Notes: generated by a model from the sequence alone, not told the origin. Numbered from the stretch's first letter, positions 12,654 through 22,683 are shown. The stretch is DNA of 64,000 bases from Pseudomonas sp. WJP1 (GCF_028471945.1 NZ_CP110128.1:4204501-4268500); one strand, 5' to 3'. Numbers and translations: made by a program.

Positions 12654-15600
12654 TCAGGTCATCGTGGCCTGCTCGGCGAGTTCACGGGACGTGAGTTCGC
12701 TCAGCAGGTTCTTGCGGTCGACCCGGTTGTCCGCTTCCAGCGTCTTGAGCGCCTGAAAATACGCCTGGTTGAACTCGGCGTACTGGTCTTCAAGGTCCGC
12801 GCATTTTTCCTGGAACTGCTGTTGCACCCGGGTGAATTCAGCCGGGTACTTTTCTTCCAGATAGTCTCTCCAGTATTTGCGCGCAATCAGTTGATCGTTG
12901 AACACCGTTGTTTGCTCCTGGGCAATGATCCGGGTATAGGCTTGATCGAGATCAGCCGCCGCCACCCCCGCCATGTTGGCGTAGAGCATGCCTTGGGGTT
13001 GATCGGGAAGGTCCAGGCGTTGTGCCAGACCGATGCGGTAGGCCAAGCGGATTTCCGCCGGATCGGTAGTCGGGCGAGCAGCGATTCTTGCGCTGGCGAT
13101 CTCCTCCACTTGCGACAGGCGAAACAGCCGCCTGGACAGCTTGAGCAACTCGCGACCTTTATGCTCGGGAGCAATGGACTTCAGGGCTTCGTACTCGAAC
13201 ACCTCGACTTCCAGCTCGTTGAACAACAGGATTCGACCATCGCCGCAGGTCATCTGATGCCTCAGCGCTTTCGCCAGACCCATCAGGCGTTGACTCAGCG
13301 ACTCGTCAGCATAGGCCGACTCAATCACGCGCCACACTCGCTGCGTCAGGCCGAGGCGATCCGTATGAAAATCCTGGGTATGGCGCAGCTGCGACAGAAT
13401 GTATGAAAAATCGTGGGTAGTGTCCTGCTCCATCATGGCGCTCCACATCGCGTGCTTTTCCGAATCCGCCGCAACGCCGCGGAACCAACGCTCTTTCTGG
13501 GCCTCGTTCGATTCCTGATCAGGATGCGCGACAGCTTCACTCCACTCCGGTGACTCCGCGGACTCAAATCCCGCCAGCAGGTGATCGATATCCAGGTGAG
13601 TGAACCCCAAGCCTCGCCCGGTTTGGCGCAAGTAATCCTGCAAGCGCACAAACTCATCCGGCTCCAGCAGGTTGTCGAACAGGTTGGTGCCGCTCATGAG
13701 ATCCGCGTGTTCAGGCTGAAATGCCTCCTGGGGAATGCTCGATATCTGGTTGCTCGTCAGCTCCAGGGTGGTCAGTGCGGGTGCCTCCAGCACCCCCACC
13801 GGCCAATCACGCAGGTTATTGCCACGCAGATCCAGGCCTTGCAGGCGGTCAAGACCGGTCATGTCAAATTCGCTCAAGTGATTTTCGCCCAGGTCCAGCC
13901 ATTGCAGGCGCGGCAGGGAACGCAATTGGCGCTGTAGCGGCACGTTGGCGCGGATATCGGTAAAACTGGCGTTCAGGCGGGTCAATTCCTGGCACTGGGT
14001 CACAGCCTCGGGCAAGCTGCCCAGGCCGTTCTGACTGAGTGTCAGGCTGCGCACGCGCGGAAACGAACGCAAAAATCCTTCGGAATTCGACGATAGCCCG
14101 ACGTCACTCAGATCCAGCTCCACAACATGATTGAAGCTGAACGGCATTGTCGGCAGATCGCCGAGGATCAGGCCGTTGAAATCCAGAGTTCCCTCGACCC
14201 CGGGAATATCCCTCAGCGTAAGCTGCCAGCTTTCCAGCAATTGGTCGGCTGCCCGGCGACGGTCCACGGCGTTCACCCACGCGCGACGCAGGCGTGAAGC
14301 CGGGGCATCGATCCATTCATTCAGGCGACCGATCAGCTGGGTCTGTTGCTGCTCCCATAGCGCCAGTCGCGCCTCAATCTCCGTCGCACCCAGGCCGCCG
14401 GCCAGCCATGCGTCGATGCGCTCGACGGCTTGGGCTTCGCCCAGTTGTGGATCAAGACGCTGCAGCCGGCCGGCGGAAGTCGGCGGCAAACTACCGTCAA
14501 CTGGCGCGAGGTTCTGTGGCAACAGTAGATTGGGCTGCTCCGACACCTCGACCGGGAAAAACTCCGGATCGCCACCTGTACGACCTGCCGCCAGATGCGC
14601 CCGGGTGATGCCCATCGGCGTTTGGGACGGTGTGCGCTCAGCGAAGGCGCGCACTGCCGCCAGGGCATGCGGGCTCAGTCGGCAACCTTGCAGCAGGGTC
14701 ACACCCAGCAGTCGATCATGACCGGTCAACGCCTCTACCGGGATGTCGGTGATCGCGCTGTGATTGAGGGCCAGGCGGCGCAGTCGGGGTAACGATAGCG
14801 CTCCGTTGGGCCAGCGGGTCAGGCGTGTATGTCCCAGGTACAGGCTTTGCAGGTTCGTCAGCGAACTGACGTCCAGGGCGCCTACCCGGTTATACGCCAG
14901 GTTCAGCGTCTGCAAAGAGGTCAAGCGATTGATCCGGGCCTGCGCCGTCGCCGTGATTGTCAACTCGTTGAACGAAAGGTCGAGCGCGGTCAGTTCGGAC
15001 AGCGAGTCGAAGGCCTGGGGCAACTCGGTCAATCGGTTGGCGCTGAGCTCAAGGGTGCGCAGTTGCGGAAACGCTCGCAGGAAATCGTTCACCTGCGCAG
15101 CCGTCAGCCGGCTGCCGGCCAGGTTCAGACGGCGGATATGGGCAAACACTGTATCGCCCAGTGCGGGCAGATCTCCGATGGCGCCCAGGCCCGTCATGTC
15201 GAGCACGTCGATGCCTGACCTGGCAGGTGCCCATGACGGTCCTGCCACGGGTTCGTCAGGCGCGTATTGGGCGCGCAAGCTGTTGCGCGCACATTCACGA
15301 ACCCTGTCGGCAATCACCTCGCGATGATGAGCCTGGACCTGCTCCCCTTCGACCCTGACCGGGGTGTTCTGCCAGGTGTCGAGCGCCAGATTCAATGCAT
15401 TGCGTTGCTGGTGCAGGGCGTCGACTCGTTCGAGCAATGCCATGCCTGTCACCCCCTCGGTATTGAATCGCGCCAACGCATCAGTCGCGAAGGAATAATC
15501 CTGGGGCATCAGTAAGCCCAGCCGCGTACGACAGTAGTGCGCAACCATCTGCGCTTCATCCGCCAGATGCGCGGGGTTGTCGCGCACGTAGTTGTAAGCC

Positions 15601-18600
15601 TTGCGAAACGCCTGTGGCTCCAGGGCTCCCCAGTTCAATCTCAGGCCACGCCAGAGCGCTTCATGACCGGTATAGAGTTCGGCGGGCAGGTCGGGGATCG
15701 CCACGGTCTGCAAGTCCAGGACCTGGAGCATCGGCAGATCCAATACCCCGCTCGGCCAACGGGCAGGGCCTAGCAAATTCAGGGAGCGCAGGCTCGTCAG
15801 TTTGCTGAAGTCCATCGAATCCGCATCCCCCCACAGCGACAGAACCTCCAACTGCGTCATGCCCTCGATTGCTCGCAGGAACTGCGGCGCATACGCCTGC
15901 CCCAGGCCTGCAAGGTTAAGCTCGGTAACCGTGGTCCATTGCGGCACTTTCCCGGCCAGGGCGGCCGTGTCCTGCCCCTGCACCAGAATGTCGAGTTTCT
16001 TGAGCTGCGAAAACCTGCCCAGCAATGCCGGGCCCGCGTCATCGGTGAGTTGGCCGCTGTTGAGTCGCAAGGTTTTCACATGGCTGAAGTCGGCGTCCCA
16101 CTCGGGTAAAGCATCCGCGCCGCGCACATCCAGTTCAAAAGCAGGGTCCTGGCCCCGATAGAGGCCGTTGCGCCAGCACCGCAGAATTCTTTCCACCTGC
16201 GACCTCCGCGCGGCTTGCCCGGCACCGGTGCCGATCCAGGCGGTCAACTGGCGGGTTAACCCTTCGAATTCCCGCTGGCGGTTATTCAGCAGGTTGAATA
16301 CCTGCTGATGGCTATCCCCGGCGCTCAGGCGGCTGCTGATGAACTGAGTGGCTTGTTCATCGGAAATGTTCGGGTAGAGCACGCGAACCCGGGTAACCAA
16401 CCCGGCATCGGGCAAGTCGCCGAAACCGCGACCGCTCGCCAGGTAACCGAGCTGGCCTGAAGGCAGGCGCAGGGACGGCCCCGGACCGTCGATGGGACGG
16501 TGATTGAGCACCTGCGCCATCTCCTCGCGGTGGGCGCTGGCAGAGGAGGCCAGGTCTTCACGCAAGGCCTGGGCCTGATGGCCTTGCAGGTTATCCCGGG
16601 CAGCTTGGGGCAACACCTCCACCAGCGACTCGAACAGATTGCGCCCGTGGGCGGGGATGCTGTTGAGCGCCACGCCCTGTGCATCGAACGCCCGGTAGGT
16701 ATCCTGATTTTTTATCAGATAGTACCCGGGCCTTGCCGTTGCGCTGCCGACGCTGTCCAATAGCGGGCCTTGAATGAACCCTGCGCGCACTTCCACGCGC
16801 ATCTGCGCGGTCCAGCCGGGCATGTGCTGCAGGCTGTGCAACGCCAAGCGGTCACTGGCCGCCGAGGCCATGCTGTCCAGGCGCAAGCCGCACAGTGTAC
16901 GGTTGAGGGCGGCTTGCTGCAGATGCCGACGAATCGCCTTGGCCTGGCGCAGGGACATTTTGCCGCTACTGCGCAACCGGGACAGATCACTGGCACGGGA
17001 ACCATTGAGCACGTCCTGGGCGGCCTCGGTCGACAACGTCGGAAAACTGCGCTGCAGGCGCTGGATATCGGGATTGGTCGGCGGTTCGGGAGTGTGCAGA
17101 CGCTTGAACAATGACTGCCTGCGAGTCAGTGCCCGATCGGCGAGACGGTCCCTCAAAATCTGTACCCGGTCCACGCCGGGGCCTGCACTGTGAGCCCCCA
17201 GCAGTTGAATTTTTTGCTGTTCGTCGAGGGCCGCCAGAACGATATCCGGTAGCATGCCGGCGCGCACTTCAGCTCGAGTGAGCTTGATTGTCGGTCTGGC
17301 ACTGTGTTGCCCCGACGTCACACCGTAGCGCTGGGAGGCGCCCCAATGTTCAGTGCCCTCGAAGACTTCCAGCACGCCCTCAACAGGCCAGTTGGGCAAT
17401 TCGAGAGTCAAGGGTACGGCAAACTCGGCGGCGACGTTGAGGCGGGAACCCTGGCGCAGGCCTGAAATGAACTCATCCACCTGCTGATCGGCGCTGAACG
17501 TCGCGATGGTCTGCGCCAGACGCGGCGGCGGTATTTGGTGATCGATATGCATCTGGCGCAAGGCATCATCACTGACCCCGCTGACCTGCGAGATTTGCTG
17601 CAACTGCGCATCGGAGAAGGCCTCCATCCGTGAGCCGATGCGGCGCAACAAGGTCAGACGGTCCCATTCAAGGGGCCGCTCATCGAGATGGCGCCAGGCG
17701 CCGAGCTGGTTGTGCTGCAAGATCGGCTGGTAGGCCTCGGGATCGGTGGGATGCTTGATGCGCCATTGCTTGAGCGCCGGGTCGTAGGTTTTTTCAAAGG
17801 CATTGCCGTCGAACTTGATGTAGGTCTTGTCCCCCACTTCATATTGTCCCAGTGCGTTTGGCGTCACGCCATCCAGTGCAACGCGGCTTTTGTACGACGC
17901 CAGGTCCGGGTTCCACAGGCGCGGTTCGCCGAACGGCGTGGTAACTTTGCGCATGCCGTCAACGAAGCGCGACGCCGTAATCGGTGGCGCCTTGCTGGCC
18001 ACTGCGCCCAGCACCGCCATGAAGGCCACGTTCTGCATGACCGACGTGAGGTGCCCCCAGGCCTCCTCGGCGTCGCCCTCCTTCCAGGCCTCCACCCCCT
18101 GATACACCTCACGGCCCAATTGCACCGCAGTCACCAGCAGCATCACTTCGCCAAGCCCGGGAACGAAGAACGCGCCGACGTTGAGGATGTTCAAGCCCCA
18201 TTCAGCCAGGTGTTCGAGGCGTTCGATCCAGGCCTGGTGGTCAACGGCAGCCGTAGGCACCGCCAGGAGCCTGGCGTTTGACTTGATCCGCGCCAGGTGG
18301 GCTTCGTAGCGCGCACCGAATACTTCAGCGTCGATGAAGGTTTCGCTCAGGGCCAGGTTGACGTCGTCGTTCCACACCTCTTCATACATGCCGCCCTGGT
18401 AGGCTTCGGGGTTGTAGGGCGGGCCCGGCCAGACCGGATTCGGATTCCAGCGCTGGGTTTTGAGCTGGGCTTTGAGCCTGCGAAAAAACCTCGGTGACTC
18501 GTCCTGGGGAAGCAATCCGGCAATAAAACGTTGAAAGTTTCGCGAGCGCAATCGAACGGCAAAGTCTTTGGCAAATTCGGCCAGCGACGCGAATTCCTTG

Positions 18601-19607
18601 ACCGGATGCTTCGGGTCACCCGGGATGTAGACGATGATTCGCGCCTGCGCGTCGACTGCCGCACGCCAAACGTGGACTGGCAGGAACAGCTCGGCGACAT
18701 CCTCAAGGGTCGAGGTGGGCTTGCGGGACACCGGCCCCATGATCAATACATCGCTCAACGCCGAGCCCAGTGCCGTCAAATGGCTATACGCCACCGCCCG
18801 GCCATCGATCTTGGGCTCCGGGCTGCCATTGACGACCGCGAGCAAGGTCTCATACGCCGACTCACTGAGATCCGACTTCATCCGCGCGATGTGAACTTGC
18901 AGGCGCATCAGGTCTTTGTTGGCCTTGATCATCTGCTCGCGCACGGTAGCACGGGTGCTCGGCGCATCGAATACGGTGCTCAGGTGAGCCTGGTACTGCT
19001 GGCCCAGGTCCAGTTGCCGGCACAGTGTGGCGAACTCTCCAGGCTTGATCGACAGCTTGTCGCGGATCTTGTAGCGCGTACTCCAGAACGGATAGTGCTC
19101 GCGCCGATCGTAAAGCTCGTTCTGCAGTGCCCCGACGGGGGCCAGCGCACTGGTCTCCCGCAGGGCGACTTCATCAAAGGGCTCATCAAGCTCGAAGTTG
19201 CGCAACGCGGCCTGCAACAGTGTCTGTTCATCGACCTGGTTGGGCGCTCGCAGGTGAAACAGCATGGTTTTAGTCGAATTGGGGGATTGGCCAAAGGTCT
19301 TGTTCATGGCCTCTGCCAGCAACGGCTTGGCAAATTCGGTGATGCCCTTGAAGTCCTTGAGGGTCTTGGCCAGTACCTGGGTAGAGCTGTTGCTGCGCAA
19401 CTGACTGTCATACAGCGCCAGGCGCAGCGCGGGCGACGCCCCGGCGTAGAACTGCGGATGGTTCCTGGCGAATGCCTCGGCCGGATCCCTGGCCCGGGTG
19501 AGGTTGTCGATATGGGTGGGTGCGAGGTGTCGGGTCCAGTCGGGCAGGCGTTTCTTGATGAACGGAACATGAAATCCATGATCCATGGGCGGGGAAAGCT
19601 CGGGCAT
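12654..19607 (-). CDS. Giant LRR protein with dermonecrotic-toxin-like N-terminus and NEL E3 ubiquitin-ligase domain
   Basis: About 2317 aa. The N-terminal ~1100 residues resemble the DUF6543 dermonecrotic-toxin-like region of Pseudomonas LRR proteins (VYIPGDPKHPVKEF). A short hydrophobic segment near residues 480-510 (ILNVGAFFVPGLGEVMLLVTAVQLG) may insert in membranes. Three LRR blocks follow, near 1165-1300, 1470-1620 and 1805-1940, each opened by a similar HV..L.L..FLR.FP.LR.L.LS.N.L..LP signature. The C-terminal NEL domain carries the CxD motif in MTCGDGR, with the expected catalytic Cys near residue 2121. NEL enzymes ubiquitinate host proteins after delivery; no secretion system is visible next to the gene. 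ATG at 19607 has AGGA 8 nt upstream; ATG 19616 and GTG 19625 are alternatives in the same frame. Confidence 0.85.
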   Translation of the reverse strand: MPELSPPMDHGFHVPFIKKRLPDWTRHLAPTHIDNLTRARDPAEAFARNHPQFYAGASPALRLALYDSQLRSNSSTQVLAKTLKDFKGITEFAKPLLAEAMNKTFGQSPNSTKTMLFHLRAPNQVDEQTLLQAALRNFELDEPFDEVALRETSALAPVGALQNELYDRREHYPFWSTRYKIRDKLSIKPGEFATLCRQLDLGQQYQAHLSTVFDAPSTRATVREQMIKANKDLMRLQVHIARMKSDLSESAYETLLAVVNGSPEPKIDGRAVAYSHLTALGSALSDVLIMGPVSRKPTSTLEDVAELFLPVHVWRAAVDAQARIIVYIPGDPKHPVKEFASLAEFAKDFAVRLRSRNFQRFIAGLLPQDESPRFFRRLKAQLKTQRWNPNPVWPGPPYNPEAYQGGMYEEVWNDDVNLALSETFIDAEVFGARYEAHLARIKSNARLLAVPTAAVDHQAWIERLEHLAEWGLNILNVGAFFVPGLGEVMLLVTAVQLGREVYQGVEAWKEGDAEEAWGHLTSVMQNVAFMAVLGAVASKAPPITASRFVDGMRKVTTPFGEPRLWNPDLASYKSRVALDGVTPNALGQYEVGDKTYIKFDGNAFEKTYDPALKQWRIKHPTDPEAYQPILQHNQLGAWRHLDERPLEWDRLTLLRRIGSRMEAFSDAQLQQISQVSGVSDDALRQMHIDHQIPPPRLAQTIATFSADQQVDEFISGLRQGSRLNVAAEFAVPLTLELPNWPVEGVLEVFEGTEHWGASQRYGVTSGQHSARPTIKLTRAEVRAGMLPDIVLAALDEQQKIQLLGAHSAGPGVDRVQILRDRLADRALTRRQSLFKRLHTPEPPTNPDIQRLQRSFPTLSTEAAQDVLNGSRASDLSRLRSSGKMSLRQAKAIRRHLQQAALNRTLCGLRLDSMASAASDRLALHSLQHMPGWTAQMRVEVRAGFIQGPLLDSVGSATARPGYYLIKNQDTYRAFDAQGVALNSIPAHGRNLFESLVEVLPQAARDNLQGHQAQALREDLASSASAHREEMAQVLNHRPIDGPGPSLRLPSGQLGYLASGRGFGDLPDAGLVTRVRVLYPNISDEQATQFISSRLSAGDSHQQVFNLLNNRQREFEGLTRQLTAWIGTGAGQAARRSQVERILRCWRNGLYRGQDPAFELDVRGADALPEWDADFSHVKTLRLNSGQLTDDAGPALLGRFSQLKKLDILVQGQDTAALAGKVPQWTTVTELNLAGLGQAYAPQFLRAIEGMTQLEVLSLWGDADSMDFSKLTSLRSLNLLGPARWPSGVLDLPMLQVLDLQTVAIPDLPAELYTGHEALWRGLRLNWGALEPQAFRKAYNYVRDNPAHLADEAQMVAHYCRTRLGLLMPQDYSFATDALARFNTEGVTGMALLERVDALHQQRNALNLALDTWQNTPVRVEGEQVQAHHREVIADRVRECARNSLRAQYAPDEPVAGPSWAPARSGIDVLDMTGLGAIGDLPALGDTVFAHIRRLNLAGSRLTAAQVNDFLRAFPQLRTLELSANRLTELPQAFDSLSELTALDLSFNELTITATAQARINRLTSLQTLNLAYNRVGALDVSSLTNLQSLYLGHTRLTRWPNGALSLPRLRRLALNHSAITDIPVEALTGHDRLLGVTLLQGCRLSPHALAAVRAFAERTPSQTPMGITRAHLAAGRTGGDPEFFPVEVSEQPNLLLPQNLAPVDGSLPPTSAGRLQRLDPQLGEAQAVERIDAWLAGGLGATEIEARLALWEQQQTQLIGRLNEWIDAPASRLRRAWVNAVDRRRAADQLLESWQLTLRDIPGVEGTLDFNGLILGDLPTMPFSFNHVVELDLSDVGLSSNSEGFLRSFPRVRSLTLSQNGLGSLPEAVTQCQELTRLNASFTDIRANVPLQRQLRSLPRLQWLDLGENHLSEFDMTGLDRLQGLDLRGNNLRDWPVGVLEAPALTTLELTSNQISSIPQEAFQPEHADLMSGTNLFDNLLEPDEFVRLQDYLRQTGRGLGFTHLDIDHLLAGFESAESPEWSEAVAHPDQESNEAQKERWFRGVAADSEKHAMWSAMMEQDTTHDFSYILSQLRHTQDFHTDRLGLTQRVWRVIESAYADESLSQRLMGLAKALRHQMTCGDGRILLFNELEVEVFEYEALKSIAPEHKGRELLKLSRRLFRLSQVEEIASARIAARPTTDPAEIRLAYRIGLAQRLDLPDQPQGMLYANMAGVAAADLDQAYTRIIAQEQTTVFNDQLIARKYWRDYLEEKYPAEFTRVQQQFQEKCADLEDQYAEFNQAYFQALKTLEADNRVDRKNLLSELTSRELAEQATMT

Positions 19608-19758
19608 GACGTGCATCCTGATCACTGTGGTTGAAGGATCAGGAAATCACGGCCATTGGAGGGCATGGCGGTACATAGTTATGCAGGGCAACCGGGCTCA
19701 TTCACCCACAGGGTTGTTTGACTATGCTTACAGATCATATCTGCATGGCGAGGGGTAT

Positions 19759-19980
19759 ATGGACGACGACAACACCAACAACAAGCCGCCAACCTTCTGG
19801 CAAATGGTGCACAGCGTGATGGCTGCGGCATTCGGGGTGCAGAGCGGGAAAAACCGCGCGCGGGACTTTACCCACGGCAAGCCGAGTCACTTCGTGATCC
19901 TGGGAATACTGTTCACCACCGTGTTCGCCCTGACGCTGTTTGCCATCGTCAAGCTGGTGCTGTACCTCGCAGGCATCTGA
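19759..19980 (+). CDS. DUF2970 small membrane protein
   Basis: A 73-aa protein with a charged, Asn/Lys-rich start, the conserved FWQMVHSVMAAAFGVQS segment and one C-terminal membrane helix (about residues 50-71). This is the DUF2970 pattern; the family function is unknown. ATG at 19759 follows GCGAGGGGTAT, a good ribosome site, and the upstream extension from 19585 overlaps the divergent NEL gene. It lies divergent from the NEL gene and convergent with the 37-aa gene at 20077-20190. Confidence 0.85.
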   Translation: MDDDNTNNKPPTFWQMVHSVMAAAFGVQSGKNRARDFTHGKPSHFVILGILFTTVFALTLFAIVKLVLYLAGI

Positions 19981-20076
19981 GCCCGCAGTCCGGCATTGCT
20001 GCGCAACAAATATTGCTTACGGATAACCGGTCCGCAGTCGGCGCTGGCGGCCCGACCACGGCCCGGGCGCTAACGG

Positions 20077-20190
20077 TTATTGATGGCTGACCCAGAAAAC
20101 GGCAGTGCCCACGACCAGGATGATCAGGAACAAAATGGCCCAGGCATCCACCGTGCTATCGGGTTTTGAAGCTTTGGAAGGGTTGCTCAT
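20077..20190 (-). CDS. 37-aa single-span membrane peptide
   Basis: ATG at 20190 opens a 37-codon frame reading MSNPSKASKP, then D-S-T-V-D-A-W, then one hydrophobic helix of about 18 residues (AILFLIILVVGTAVFWV) and a short SHQ tail. A GAGGCGATGCA ribosome site is correctly spaced upstream. I know no characterised function. It lies divergently 290 bp from cysI and convergent with the DUF2970 gene. Small membrane peptides of this form accompany cysI in related pseudomonads as far as I recall, which I could not check. Confidence 0.7.
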   Translation of the reverse strand: MSNPSKASKPDSTVDAWAILFLIILVVGTAVFWVSHQ

Positions 20191-20480
20191 TGCATCGCCT
20201 CTTGTCGGTTTTATCGGTGATTGCATAAAGACTCGATCACAGTAAAGACGACGATTGCCCGCACCACAAACAGGGGCTTTGCAACAACGATTCTCATTAG
20301 TCCTTTTGGTTCTTTACATATACTCAAACATCACTTTTGCGCATAACCGCAAACTGGTATCTTGCCCCGGCTCCATTAGGAGTGCGCGGCCGTGCGCGCA
20401 GAATTGCAGAGGCTCTTGGACTGCGGCAAGCAAAAAACGCAGCTGTATCCGAGCGACCCAAGCCTGAGAACAGGACTTAT
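20191..20480. other. Intergenic region upstream of cysI
   Basis: This 290-bp divergent region is less GC-rich than its flanks and contains TTTACATATACTC-like AT stretches around 20313-20330 that could hold promoter elements. No riboswitch or strong palindrome was seen. In-frame extensions of cysI to 20337 lack family similarity. Confidence 0.4.
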
Positions 20481-22139
20481 ATGTACGTATACGACGAATA
20501 CGATCAGCGGATCATCGAGGACCGCGTCAAGCAGTTCCGTGATCAGACCCGACGCTATCTGGCAGGCGAGCTGAGCGAAGAAGAATTCCGCCCCCTGCGC
20601 CTGCAAAATGGCCTGTATATCCAGCGCTTCGCGCCGATGTTGCGGGTGGCGGTGCCTTACGGCCAACTGACTTCGCGCCAGATGCGAATGATGGCCAGGA
20701 TTGCCCGTGACTACGACAAGGGCTACGCCCACATCAGTACCCGGCAGAACGTGCAGTTCAACTGGCCGGCGGTGGAAGACATCCCGGACATCCTGGCTGA
20801 ACTGGCCACCGTGCAGATGCACGCGATCCAGACCAGCGGCAACTGCCTGCGCAACGTCACCACTGACCAGTTCGCCGGTGTCGCTGCCGACGAGTTGATC
20901 GACCCGCGCCCGTGGTGCGAAATCGTCCGCCAGTGGACCACCTTCCACCCGGAATTCGCCTACCTGCCGCGCAAATTCAAGATCGCCGTCAACGGTTCGA
21001 CCTCCGACCGTGCCGCCATCGAAGTCCATGACATTGGCCTGGAGCCGGTACACAACGCCGCGGGCGAGCTGGGCTTCCGCGTGCTGGTCGGCGGTGGCCT
21101 GGGCCGTACGCCGGTGGTGGGCGCGTTCATCAATGAATTCTTGCCGTGGCAAGACCTGTTGAGCTACCTCGACGCCATCCTGCGGGTCTACAACCGCTAT
21201 GGCCGTCGCGACAACAAGTACAAGGCGCGGATCAAGATCCTGGTGAAGGCGCTGACCCCTGAGGTCTTCGCCCAGAAAGTCGACGCGGAAATGGAGCACC
21301 TGCGCGGTGGCCAGACCACGCTGACCGAAGCCGAAGTGCAGCGCGTCGCCAAACACTTCGTCGACCCGGACTACAAGGCGCTGGACAACCAGAGCGCCGC
21401 CCTGGCCGAGCTCGACCAGCAGCACCCGGGCTTCGCCCGTTGGCGCGTGCGCAACACCCTGGCCCACAAGAAGCCGGGCTACGTGGCCGTGACCCTGTCC
21501 CTGAAGCCGACCGGCGTTGCACCGGGCGACATCACCGACAAGCAGCTCGACGCCGTGGCCGACCTGGCCGAGCGTTACAGCTTCGGTCAACTGCGCACCT
21601 CTCACGAGCAGAACATCATCCTGGCCGACGTCGAGCAGGACAAGCTGTTCACCCTGTGGGGCGAGCTGCGCGAACAAGGTTTCGCCACGCCGAACATCGG
21701 CCTGCTGACCGACATCATCTGCTGCCCGGGCGGCGATTTCTGCTCCCTGGCCAACGCCAAGTCGATCCCGATCGCCGAATCGATCCAGCGCCGCTTCGAC
21801 GACCTGGACTACCTGTTCGACATCGGTGAACTGGACCTGAACATCTCCGGCTGCATGAACGCCTGTGGTCACCACCACGTCGGCCACATCGGCATTCTCG
21901 GGGTGGACAAGAAAGGCGAAGAGTTCTACCAGGTGTCCCTAGGCGGCAGCGCCAGCCGCGACGCCAGCCTGGGCAAGATCCTCGGCCCGTCCTTCGCCCA
22001 GGAAGCCATGCCTGACGTGATCGAGAAGCTGATCGACGTGTACATCGAACAACGTACCGAAGACGAGCGCTTCATCGACACCTACCAGCGTATTGGCATC
22101 GACCTCTTCAAGGAGCGCGTCTATGCAGCGAATAATTAA
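20481..22139 (+). CDS. cysI: Siroheme-dependent sulfite (nitrite/sulfite) reductase
   Basis: A 552-aa siroheme/4Fe-4S reductase that performs the six-electron reduction of sulfite to sulfide for cysteine synthesis. The two ferredoxin-like half-domains precede each 4Fe4S/siroheme core. The cluster and siroheme ligands are visible as CPGGDFC (Cx5C) and GCMNACGHHH (CxxxC). RLQNGLYIQ and STRQNVQFNWP are substrate-side motifs. ATG at 20481 (MYVYDEYDQ) begins the conserved sequence. The DUF934 gene starts 17 bp before its stop, so the two are coupled. Nitrite reductase is the main alternative, but the partner and length favour sulfite. Confidence 0.92.
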   Translation: MYVYDEYDQRIIEDRVKQFRDQTRRYLAGELSEEEFRPLRLQNGLYIQRFAPMLRVAVPYGQLTSRQMRMMARIARDYDKGYAHISTRQNVQFNWPAVEDIPDILAELATVQMHAIQTSGNCLRNVTTDQFAGVAADELIDPRPWCEIVRQWTTFHPEFAYLPRKFKIAVNGSTSDRAAIEVHDIGLEPVHNAAGELGFRVLVGGGLGRTPVVGAFINEFLPWQDLLSYLDAILRVYNRYGRRDNKYKARIKILVKALTPEVFAQKVDAEMEHLRGGQTTLTEAEVQRVAKHFVDPDYKALDNQSAALAELDQQHPGFARWRVRNTLAHKKPGYVAVTLSLKPTGVAPGDITDKQLDAVADLAERYSFGQLRTSHEQNIILADVEQDKLFTLWGELREQGFATPNIGLLTDIICCPGGDFCSLANAKSIPIAESIQRRFDDLDYLFDIGELDLNISGCMNACGHHHVGHIGILGVDKKGEEFYQVSLGGSASRDASLGKILGPSFAQEAMPDVIEKLIDVYIEQRTEDERFIDTYQRIGIDLFKERVYAANN

Positions 22140-22617
22140 GAACAACGAAGTCGTCGACGAAACCTGGCACCTGCTGCCCAAGGATTTCAGCATCGACGAG
22201 ATCACCAATTGCGACGACTACATTGTCCCGCTGCAGTTGTGGCGTGAGCACGGCCGTATGCTCCTGGCCCGCGACGGTGGCCTGGGTGTGTGGCTCGATG
22301 CCGATGAAGAAGCCGAAGAGATCGGTGAAGACGTGGCCAACTTCCAGGTCATCGCCCTGAACTTCCCGGCCTTCACCGATGGCCGCAACTACTCCAACGC
22401 CCGCCTGCTGCGTGACCGCTACGGTTTCAAAGGCGAACTGCGGGCCATTGGCGACGTGCTGCGCGACCAGTTGTTCTACCTGCACCGCTGCGGTTTCGAT
22501 GCGTTCGCGATTCGCGCCGACAAGGATCCGTACGAAGCCTTGGAAGGTCTCAAGGACTTCTCGGTGACCTATCAGGCCGCCACTGACGAACCGCTGCCGC
22601 TGTTCCGTCGTCGCTGA
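22123..22617 (+). CDS. DUF934 protein, sulfite reductase partner
   Basis: A 164-aa cytosolic protein of the DUF934 family, found next to sulfite reductase and other cys genes. Conserved stretches are DDYIVPLQLW, the LALNFP-like IALNFPAFTDGRNYSNARLLRDRYG, GELRAIGDVLRDQLFYLHRCGFDAF and a C-terminal FSVTYQA. ATG at 22123 overlaps the cysI stop by 17 bp, showing translational coupling. Its biochemical role is not established; a structural or electron-transfer accessory role is inference. Confidence 0.9.
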   Translation: MQRIIKNNEVVDETWHLLPKDFSIDEITNCDDYIVPLQLWREHGRMLLARDGGLGVWLDADEEAEEIGEDVANFQVIALNFPAFTDGRNYSNARLLRDRYGFKGELRAIGDVLRDQLFYLHRCGFDAFAIRADKDPYEALEGLKDFSVTYQAATDEPLPLFRRR

Positions 22618-22623
22618 TCGGCA

Positions 22624-22653
22624 AGCCTTGAATCCCATACGGGGTTCAAGGCT
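22624..22653. terminator. Hairpin terminator between convergent DUF934 and LRR genes
   Basis: The stem AGCCTTGAATCCC/GGGGTTCAAGGCT with a 4-nt loop lies 6 nt after the DUF934 stop and is followed by CCCTCCCTTGG rather than a clear T-run. Confidence 0.6.
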
Positions 22654-22683
22654 CCCTCCCTTGGCTCTGACATCACAATCCTT

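Noticed and set aside
12654..19607. Assignment of the NEL protein as a type III effector
   Set aside because: The domain is shared with type III effectors, but no T3SS gene, chaperone or secretion signal is visible here, so the delivery route is left open.
20376..21887. 503-aa open frame on the minus strand
   Set aside because: It is antisense to cysI; the plus-strand gene carries all siroheme and cluster ligands.
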